This document shows, piece after piece, positions 6,879 to 12,882 of a DNA stretch of 16,245 nt. This DNA comes from an uncultured Duncaniella sp. (GTDB lineage: Bacteria > Bacteroidota > Bacteroidia > Bacteroidales > Muribaculaceae), in assembly GCF_910577345.1 (NCBI RefSeq), contig NZ_CAJTMT010000036.1, forward strand, positions 1-16,245, written 5' to 3'. Numbering within the stretch: the stretch's first letter is position 1; every line of letters starts with the position of its first letter. A program made the translations under genes and the position numbers. The notes under the pieces were generated by a model. That model was not told the DNA's origin and ran no database searches. It saw only the letters and a program-made list of their open reading frames with translations.

Positions 6879-8255
6879 TCATTCCTTGGGCTCCTCATCG
6901 GCGGCAGGCTCTTCGGCAGGAGCAGCCTCCTCGGCAGCGGGTTCCTCTGCGGGAGCGGCTTCAGCAGGAGCCTCTTCAGCGGGAGCCGACGACGGTTCCT
7001 CGTCCTCAAATTCAGCGCTGAGGATGCGGATGACATTGTCGACGGTGTCCTCTTCGAGGTCGGCACGGTCGATAAGTTCCTGACGGGGTGTTCTGAGCAC
7101 GGTCTTTGCAGTGATGCAGCCCATGTCCTTGAGTGCGTCGATGACCCAGCCGTCGATTTCGTCCTTGAACTCGTCGAGATAGATGTCCTCGTCGATCTCC
7201 TCGGGGGTGTCGCGGTAAACATCGATGACATAGCCTGTCAGCATGGATGCAAGCTTGATGTTGAGACCGCCCTTACCGATGGCGAGAGACACTTCCTCGG
7301 GGTGGAGGAAGACTTCGGCCTTCTTCTCCTCTTCGTCGAGATGGATGCTCGAAATCTTCGCGGGACTGAGGGCGCGCTGGATGAAGAGCTGAGGATTGGC
7401 GGTGTAGTTGATAACGTCGATGTTCTCGTTGCGGAGCTCGCGGACGATACCGTGGATACGGGAACCCTTGACACCCACACATGCACCTACAGGGTCGATA
7501 CGGTCGTCGAAGCTCTCGACAGCAATCTTGGCGCGCTCACCCGGGATGCGGGCAACGGCACGGATGCTGATGAGACCGTCGACAATTTCGGGAACCTCAC
7601 GCTCGAAAAGGCGGCGGAGGAAGGCTTCGTTGGTGCGCGATACGGTAATCTTCGGGTTGTTGTTCTTGTTGTCGACATTGGCGATGACAGCAAGCACATT
7701 CTCACCCTTGCGGAAGAAGTCGCCGGGAATCGACTCGCTCTTCGGGAGGAGAAGTTCGTTCTTCTCATCGTCGAGGAGGAGGGTCTCGCGCGACCAAGTC
7801 TGATAAACCTCGCCCGACACGAGCTCACCTTCGAGTTCCTTGAACTTGGCATAGACAGCCTCTTTCTGAAGGTCAAGAATCTTCGACTGGAGGGTCTGAC
7901 GGAGGTTGAGGATGGCGCGACGACCAAAGTCAGCGAAGAAGATTTCCTTGGTGTGCTCCTCGCCGATCTCCACATCGGGATCATCGTCAGCGCGGGCATC
8001 GGTCAGGGAGATCTGGAGGTTGGGGTTGGTCACCTCACCGTCGGGCACAACCTCGAGATTCTGGAAAATCTGCACGTCGCCCTTGTCGGGGTTCATGATG
8101 ACATCAAGATTCTCGTCAGTGCCAAACATCTTGGCCAAAACGTTGCGAAACGACTCCTCCAGCACACTGATCATGGTGGTCTTGTCGATGTTTTTCAGTT
8201 CCTTGAATTCGGCGAAACGCTCCACCATGTTGGGAGCTTCTTCTTTTCTTGCCAT
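6879..8255 (-). CDS. nusA: Transcription termination/antitermination factor NusA
   Basis: NusA binds RNA polymerase and nascent RNA to control pausing, termination and antitermination. The 458-residue protein has the N-terminal polymerase-binding domain (~1-135, with KNIDKTTMISVLEESFRNVL). An S1 domain follows (~139-205). The KH1 loop GVKGSRI is at ~258-264 and the KH2 loop AIGKGGLNIK at ~324-335. The C-terminal region is a helical domain followed by an acidic E/A/P-rich tail (~417-458), which replaces the AR1/AR2 repeats of E. coli NusA as in other Bacteroidota. The start MARKEEAP fits the family length. It lies 47 bases after rimP and 69 before infB, the common bacterial order. Confidence 0.98.
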   Translation of the reverse strand: MARKEEAPNMVERFAEFKELKNIDKTTMISVLEESFRNVLAKMFGTDENLDVIMNPDKGDVQIFQNLEVVPDGEVTNPNLQISLTDARADDDPDVEIGEEHTKEIFFADFGRRAILNLRQTLQSKILDLQKEAVYAKFKELEGELVSGEVYQTWSRETLLLDDEKNELLLPKSESIPGDFFRKGENVLAVIANVDNKNNNPKITVSRTNEAFLRRLFEREVPEIVDGLISIRAVARIPGERAKIAVESFDDRIDPVGACVGVKGSRIHGIVRELRNENIDVINYTANPQLFIQRALSPAKISSIHLDEEEKKAEVFLHPEEVSLAIGKGGLNIKLASMLTGYVIDVYRDTPEEIDEDIYLDEFKDEIDGWVIDALKDMGCITAKTVLRTPRQELIDRADLEEDTVDNVIRILSAEFEDEEPSSAPAEEAPAEAAPAEEPAAEEAAPAEEPAADEEPKE

Positions 8256-8302
8256 AATGGGATATTATGTGAGTTGAGTTTTTTATTTTTTCGTGGAATA
8301 TT

Positions 8303-8770
8303 TTACTTAAAATTGATGACGTAGCAGACCTGCTTGGCCTGAGCGTAGGGGATGACCATCGGTTCGGTGACCATCACGGGGCGCTTTGCTCCGGGTTCCT
8401 TCACCTTGCGGGTGACATCGACGGTGAAGTCATCGTCGGCAACAGCCGAAAGGACTCCCTTGAACTTCTTGCCGTCGCGGGTCAGCACCTCGACCTCGTT
8501 GCCGAGATTCTTCTCGTACTGTCCCTTCACCTTGAAGGGAGCGGTGAGGGATGCGGAGCCAACCTCAAGGCTGTAGTCCTCATCCTCGCGGTCGAGAGCT
8601 TCGTTGAGCGTGCGGTTGAGTTCCGCGCAGAAGTCAAGGTCGACACCCGTCGGGCTGTCGAGCTCCACAACGACATCATTTGCAGCCGACACAGTGATGT
8701 CAACCACAAACGCATCCGTTGCAGCTATAGCTTCGTCCACCAGACGGCGGACTTCATTTTTGTCTATCAT
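8303..8770 (-). CDS. rimP: Ribosome maturation factor RimP
   Basis: RimP assists late maturation of the 30S ribosomal subunit. The 155-residue protein shows the N-terminal domain (VDEAIAATDAFVVDITV), the signature YSLEVGSASLTAPFK matching the family EVSSPGxxRPF region, and a C-terminal SH3-like barrel (GNEVEVLTRDGKKFKGVL). The start at 8770 (MIDKNEVRRLV) was chosen over an upstream in-frame ATG at 8860. The upstream one lies at the promoter, and the extra residues have no family counterpart. It is the first gene of the rimP-nusA-infB operon. Confidence 0.95.
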   Translation of the reverse strand: MIDKNEVRRLVDEAIAATDAFVVDITVSAANDVVVELDSPTGVDLDFCAELNRTLNEALDREDEDYSLEVGSASLTAPFKVKGQYEKNLGNEVEVLTRDGKKFKGVLSAVADDDFTVDVTRKVKEPGAKRPVMVTEPMVIPYAQAKQVCYVINFK

Positions 8771-8790
8771 TTTGCGAATATAAAAATAAT

Positions 8791-8814
8791 GGAGGAAGCT
8801 CAGTGGCCTCCTCC
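8791..8814 (-). promoter_or_regulatory. Leader hairpin of the rimP operon
   Basis: On the minus strand the leader contains GGAGGAGGC-CACTGA-GCTTCCTCC, a 9-bp stem with one G-U pair and a 6-base loop. It lies between the predicted transcription start (~8823) and the rimP ATG, ending 20 bases before it. No U-run follows, so it is not an intrinsic terminator. A regulatory or protein-binding role is inference. Confidence 0.55.
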
Positions 8815-8829
8815 GTGACTTTCTGACTG

Positions 8830-8860
8830 CAAATTTAGCAAAAATTATGGTTTCGTGCAA
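8830..8860 (-). promoter_or_regulatory. Promoter of rimP-nusA-infB
   Basis: On the minus strand TTG (8858-8860) is separated by 20 bases from TAAATTTG (8830-8837), a good match to the Bacteroidota -33/-7 pattern. Transcription starting near 8823 gives a leader of ~53 bases and rules out the longer rimP start at 8860. Confidence 0.8.
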
Positions 8861-8932
8861 GTTAAAGGGATTGGGAGCGAGGAAGGAGAGGATTTATTTA
8901 GAGTTTTTTAACAATTAATCAAGTTGTGGAAG

Positions 8933-9107
8933 TTATAGTATAGAGATTAAAGTATAGAGTATAGATAATACATACTGCTTTAACCTCTGGGCTGCCTTAA
9001 TCTCTGTGCTATGCCTTAACCTTATATCCTAACCTCTATACTCTATACTTTACCCTCTATACTCTTAGAGAACCTCTATACTCTATACTTTAATCTCTAT
9101 ACTATAA
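8933..9107. repeat. 32-bp inverted repeat bounding the M16-rimP spacer
   Basis: Bases 8933-8964 and 9076-9107 are perfect reverse complements over 32 bases, made of variants of CTCTATACT. The 111 bases between them are more degenerate CTCTAT/CCTTAAC-type sequence. The right arm ends just before the M16 peptidase stop codon region. Together the arms could fold as a long stem in M16 transcripts. The spacer 8861-9109 holds no gene. Confidence 0.85.
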
Positions 9108-9110
9108 ATT
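9031..9110. repeat. 40-bp tandem repeat after the M16 gene
   Basis: Units 9031-9070 and 9071-9110 both begin with AACCTCTATACTCTATACTT and then diverge slightly (TACCCTC versus TAATCTC). The second unit contains the right arm of the 32-bp inverted repeat and ends at the last base of the M16 stop codon. Confidence 0.75.
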
Positions 9111-10396
9111 CAGCACGGGCGATAGATGAGCACATTGGCATGGGTGGGGTCGAGGACGCGGCGGGCGGTGGTGGCAATCATCGCGGTGGTGACACGACGG
9201 TAGGCAGGGACGATTTCGTTGATGTCCTCACCGTGCATCTCAGCCATAGCAAGAGCCTGCGCCCGCTGCAGATAGCTGAGCGACGAGAAGGTGAAATCGC
9301 TTGCAAAACGATTGATGGCACGCTCAACCTCGTAGGGGGTCACGCCACCGGGACGTGCCTCTGTCAGATGGTATGAAAGGCGGTCGGGGCGCGATGCCTG
9401 ATAGCAGAGTTCCGAAGCCTCGGCCATCAAGCGCTCGACGGCTCTGCGGGCAGCCTCCTCCGACGAGTCGGCAAGGTTGCCTTTGAGCATGAGCATACCC
9501 GTCTCCTCACTGCCGGTAATGACCGCATCAGCCGACGTGAAGAGATCGCTTCCGAGCAGCAAGCGGCGATAGAAGCGCGAGGAGCGTCCGGAAGCAAGGA
9601 TGTCGGTAATAAGGTCACACTCGATATAGCCCGGCTGTCCGTAGGCCGGCATGGGATAGGCAACGACCACACAGGTCTGCGGCACATGACCGCTGACTTC
9701 AAGCTCACGCGGAGCATCCTGCTGCGGCTCGGGCTGATATGTCCGGGGCTTGACATCGCGACGCGGGATGGAATCAAACCACCGCTCCACACCTCTGCGC
9801 ACCTGGTCCGGACTTACATTTCCACTTATGGCAAGCACCGCATTGTTGGGGGCATAGTGGCTGTAGAAGAAATCGCGGACATCCTGCTGGGTCACCTTCT
9901 CGATATGCGACGGATCCTTGCCGATGGTCGGCACACCGTAGGGGTGCTGACGGTAGACGAGTCCGCGGAGTTTATGATAGAGGTCTCCGTATGGACGGTT
10001 GAGGTGGGTCTGCTTAAACTCCTCGATGACCACGCTGCGCTGCACCTCCAGAGCCTTGTCGGAGAATGCAAGTCCGAGCATACGGTCACTTTCAAGCCAC
10101 AGAAGTGTCTCGAAATTCCTCGCGGGAGCCACGTCATAGAAATTCGTGAAGTCATTGGAAGTCCAGGCATTGTTCATACCTCCCGCACGTTCGATTTCCG
10201 CATCGAAGTCAGGGATATTGACCGAACCGCCGAACATAAGGTGCTCGAAAAGATGGGCAAGCCCCGTCATATCGGCATCCTCATCGCGGGAGCCGACATT
10301 GTAGAGCACGTTGACCGCTACCATCGCGGTAGTGGGATCATAGTTATGGATAACCCGAAGGCCGTTCGGGAGGGTAAATCGGTTGAAGTCAATCAT
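9110..10396 (-). CDS. M16 family zinc metallopeptidase
   Basis: A single-module M16 (insulinase/processing peptidase type) protein of 428 residues. The inverted zinc motif H48-L-F-E51-H52 is intact within GLAHLFEHLMFGGS, and the downstream acidic residue expected ~75 residues later is available in VVIEEFKQ. The N-terminal FTLPNGLRVIHNYD and VLYNVGSRDE are typical. A second, degenerate M16 C domain follows to the end. These enzymes cleave peptides inside a chamber, usually as dimers of two halves. No partner M16 gene is adjacent and no signal peptide is seen, so a cytoplasmic homodimer is the simplest guess. The start at 10396 was chosen over 10429 because the promoter -7 element covers 10427-10434. 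Confidence 0.92.
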   Translation of the reverse strand: MIDFNRFTLPNGLRVIHNYDPTTAMVAVNVLYNVGSRDEDADMTGLAHLFEHLMFGGSVNIPDFDAEIERAGGMNNAWTSNDFTNFYDVAPARNFETLLWLESDRMLGLAFSDKALEVQRSVVIEEFKQTHLNRPYGDLYHKLRGLVYRQHPYGVPTIGKDPSHIEKVTQQDVRDFFYSHYAPNNAVLAISGNVSPDQVRRGVERWFDSIPRRDVKPRTYQPEPQQDAPRELEVSGHVPQTCVVVAYPMPAYGQPGYIECDLITDILASGRSSRFYRRLLLGSDLFTSADAVITGSEETGMLMLKGNLADSSEEAARRAVERLMAEASELCYQASRPDRLSYHLTEARPGGVTPYEVERAINRFASDFTFSSLSYLQRAQALAMAEMHGEDINEIVPAYRRVTTAMIATTARRVLDPTHANVLIYRPC

Positions 10397-10426
10397 GATA
10401 TATCTATAACGCGTGAAAAGCGGGCT

Positions 10427-10434
10427 CAAAGTTA
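10427..10434 (-). promoter_or_regulatory. Promoter -7 element of the M16 gene
   Basis: On the minus strand this reads TAACTTTG (TAnnTTTG). It sits 30 bases upstream of the ATG at 10396 and overlaps the alternative start at 10429, so it decides the start. The -33 region is weak (T-rich, no clear TTG). Confidence 0.55.
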
Positions 10435-10514
10435 GGGAAAATAAGCGAAATGAGGAAAAAAACTTAAAAAGTATGGATTTTGAGCGGTTTATAGTCGAAT
10501 TTTTAACAAAATTA

Positions 10515-10546
10515 TTGGAAGTTTAATTTTTTTGTCCGTATATTTG
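10515..10546 (+). promoter_or_regulatory. Promoter of the histone H1-like gene
   Basis: TTG at 10515-10517, then 21 bases, then TATATTTG at 10539-10546. This is a strong match to the Bacteroidota consensus. The leader would be ~82 bases before the ATG at 10635. The region 10435-10514 between this and the M16 promoter is AT-rich with no other feature seen. Confidence 0.75.
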
Positions 10547-10634
10547 CATCCAAGCAATGTCAAAAAGGCTTCTTACCAGAATCAATACCCGCAATTCCCA
10601 TATTTAATAATAACTTAACCCCCAAGAAACCACG

Positions 10635-10808
10635 ATGAAGAACCTCGTTGAACAACTCGCTTCCAACTTTGAAGCATTTGCAAAAGACGCACAGGCACAA
10701 GTAGAAAACGGCAATAAGGCTGCAGGCGCACGCGCACGCAAAATTTCTCTCGAAATCGAAAAACTCCTCAAGCAGTTCCGCAAAGACTCTATCGCCGCAG
10801 GAAAATAA
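10635..10808 (+). CDS. Histone H1-like protein (Hc1 family)
   Basis: A 57-residue basic protein: MKNLVEQLASNFEAFAKDAQ, then a segment with GNKAAGARARK, ISLEIEKLLKQFRKDSI and a short AAGK end. This matches the small Bacteroidota proteins annotated as histone H1/Hc1-like, which are thought to bind DNA and compact the nucleoid. The pattern is one amphipathic helix, a GNKAAGxRAR basic turn and a second Lys/Arg-rich helix. It is the only plus-strand gene in the window and has its own promoter. The gene is short and the codon use ordinary. A reading frame of 99 codons on the opposite strand covers the gene but is a shadow. The family call is firm from memory of its sequence pattern; the physiological role is not established here. 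Confidence 0.88.
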   Translation: MKNLVEQLASNFEAFAKDAQAQVENGNKAAGARARKISLEIEKLLKQFRKDSIAAGK

Positions 10809-10848
10809 AGAAATCAAATTTGTCGCGCCCGACCTATTTGGATTCAAG

Positions 10849-10971
10849 GAAGGGCACATAAGGACAAAAGGTCAGAAGAGACAGAAGTTTTTTCAGTCAA
10901 CAGTCATAAACAAATCTGACTACTGAAAAATTATTCTGTCTCTTCTGACCTTTTGTCCTTATGTGCCCTTC
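10849..10971. repeat. Long perfect palindrome between convergent genes
   Basis: Arms 10849-10886 and 10934-10971 are perfect reverse complements over 38 bases. Inside them a second ~9-bp pairing (TTTTTCAGT/ACTGAAAAA) extends the stem. The element lies between the stop codons of the plus-strand histone-like gene (10808) and the minus-strand terminase gene (10992), so it may serve as a bidirectional terminator. No U-run follows either side directly. The arm sequence (TTCTGTCTCTTCTGACCTTT then TGTCCTTATGTGCCCTTC) recurs at 3450-3489 and 3533-3571, so it is a dispersed, possibly MITE-like, repeat. Confidence 0.85.
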
Positions 10972-10991
10972 TTTGAAGCAATCCGAAGGGG

Positions 10992-12872
10992 TCAGCGGGT
11001 GCAGCGGTTGAGGATGGCGCGGAAGGTGCGGTCGGTGAAGCGGAAGGTGGCTGCCGGGCGGGTAGTGGCGTGGATGTAGAGGGCAATGGCGCGAGTCATA
11101 AGAATATCATCGTGGGAACCGCGCGAGGCGGCGTAGGAGCCGTCGGGGAGAGATTCGTATTGCAGAAACTCATTGCAGGCAGCATCCGAGCGCTCGATAT
11201 AACCACGGTCACGGATATAGGCCACGAGGTTGGCGATAAGCGCGGGCTTGGTCCGAACGTTCGTGTGGAATCCCGCCGTCTGTCCTGCCGTTCCTCCGGC
11301 TCCGGCCCGATAGTAGAGATTTGGATATGTGGCTGAAAGGGAGTCGAGGATATAGCGCCCCTCCCCTTCCGAAGAGCTTTCCCAGGAATTACTCTCCACG
11401 AGAAGGAGCGCATCGCGGTAATAGCGCCCTATCGCCCCGGCTTTCCGCGCAAGGAGGTCGTGGTCAATATGTCCCCGCCATTGCGCCACCACCTCCGGAA
11501 TTGCGCCTGCGTCGGAATCGCTGTGGCGGTCAATGACACAGATGACCGAGAAATCCGAATCGCGCGAACGGCCACCGATGTCCACGCAGGCGATGTAGTC
11601 ACCACCCGGACGAGGATGTTTCCACAGCTCACACAGTCCGTCGGGCGAAGGTTGGAAACGCGGACCTCCAGTCGTGCCCGCATCACCGACAGCGGAAGCG
11701 ATTATCTCACCGCGCAGGGGCTTCACACAGCAACCTTCCCGCAGGACTTCGACATCAACAGAGTTGAACACGCTCCTTGCGGTCGAGGCGAAAGCCTCGT
11801 CGGGAGTACCGGGATACTCCGCCATCATCGAGCGGTGGTCAGGGAAACTGATGCGCTTCTTGTGATACCACTTTATGGCTTCGAGGGTGCAGCCGTGGCT
11901 ATACCACAAATCACGCTCATAATCGTCCATGCCGTCCCACAGCGCATCCGGGTCGGTGACCTCGCTGCGGTTTATCTCAATCTCATGCCAAGGTACAAAG
12001 AAGGGAACTTTATCACTTGCTCCCGGCGTGGAAGCCCTGAGCCATTCGCTATGGAAGAAATTGCCCACTCCGTTGGCTGTGCTCTCCATAGCGATGAACG
12101 AGAGGGGCTTGGAGGCGATGCCCGACGTGACCGAGCGCATGAGGTCGGCGGGATTGTGGAGCGGCGAATCCTTCCAGAAAGCAACCTCGCTGAGATGGGC
12201 AAGTGCGCAGTCCTGACCTCGCGTCGACTCCTGATTCTCGCTCGAACAGACCGTCACCTTACATTCGCGTCCCGGGATGAAACGGGTGTTGGTCATGCGT
12301 TCGAAGGGCTTGAACTCAGGTTTGCTGTCCTCCTCCCAGTATTCTTCCGGATAGCGCGCGAGAAGTTTGGTGTACATTCCACGGATAGTGGCTGCGGTGT
12401 CCTTGACATGTGCGCAGATGAGTGAGTTCCAGTTGCGGCAGTGGATAATCTGAATCCAGGCAAAGTAGACCTGAATCAGCGTGGAGCCTCCCCACTGACG
12501 GGCTTTAAGCATTATGAGGCGCAGAGGCCGTCCGGCGCGCCGCTCACGTTCGAGCAGCCCGACAAGTCGCCGCTGCGGACGGTTGAGGCGGAAGGGGATG
12601 TCGCGCGAGGTGATTTTGTCGTTTATCACCACACAAGTGGCCGCCCAGAAAGGGAAATCATGGCGGAAGCGGAGGCGGGCAAGGTCGCGCTCATTGCCGA
12701 CGGTTGCCAGACGAGGATCGGCGAGCATTTCGGCAGGGAGATAGTATGTTTTTCCGCCGAAAGTAAATGCCTCGCGCCCCGTATCGGCCTCATCGCCGAC
12801 AATTGGGTCAGGCGACCGGCTCAGCAAGGCATTCCGCCTCGCGTTTTCGATAAGGATTTCGTTGGGAATCAT
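10992..12872 (-). CDS. Phage-type terminase large subunit
   Basis: Terminase large subunits pump phage DNA into capsids and cut it. The 626-residue protein has an ATPase domain with Walker A-like KARQWGGST at 123-131 and Walker B LAHLSEVAFW with acidic E229. The RNase H-fold nuclease has CVDIGGRSRDSDF (D431), LLLVESNSW (E493) and GSHDDILMTRAIALY (D588/D589). All expected catalytic acids are present, so it is not visibly decayed. The start at 12872 (MIPNEILIENARRN) gives a 10-base gap from the upstream gene; an in-frame ATG at 12917 would overlap it. It is the second gene of a two-gene unit. No small terminase, portal, capsid, tail or integrase gene is visible on either side, so it is an orphan here, either a prophage remnant or a retained gene. 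Confidence 0.88.
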   Translation of the reverse strand: MIPNEILIENARRNALLSRSPDPIVGDEADTGREAFTFGGKTYYLPAEMLADPRLATVGNERDLARLRFRHDFPFWAATCVVINDKITSRDIPFRLNRPQRRLVGLLERERRAGRPLRLIMLKARQWGGSTLIQVYFAWIQIIHCRNWNSLICAHVKDTAATIRGMYTKLLARYPEEYWEEDSKPEFKPFERMTNTRFIPGRECKVTVCSSENQESTRGQDCALAHLSEVAFWKDSPLHNPADLMRSVTSGIASKPLSFIAMESTANGVGNFFHSEWLRASTPGASDKVPFFVPWHEIEINRSEVTDPDALWDGMDDYERDLWYSHGCTLEAIKWYHKKRISFPDHRSMMAEYPGTPDEAFASTARSVFNSVDVEVLREGCCVKPLRGEIIASAVGDAGTTGGPRFQPSPDGLCELWKHPRPGGDYIACVDIGGRSRDSDFSVICVIDRHSDSDAGAIPEVVAQWRGHIDHDLLARKAGAIGRYYRDALLLVESNSWESSSEGEGRYILDSLSATYPNLYYRAGAGGTAGQTAGFHTNVRTKPALIANLVAYIRDRGYIERSDAACNEFLQYESLPDGSYAASRGSHDDILMTRAIALYIHATTRPAATFRFTDRTFRAILNRCTR

Positions 12873-12882
12873 GGTTGATATT

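Noticed and set aside
6846..8324. 492-codon plus-strand reading frame opposite nusA
   Set aside because: Covers nusA exactly in antisense and its sequence is Leu/Val/Asp-rich shadow composition with no recognised domain.
10560..10859. 99-codon minus-strand frame over the histone-like gene
   Set aside because: The plus-strand frame matches the Hc1-like family and has a strong promoter; the antisense frame is Phe/Cys-rich and unrecognised.
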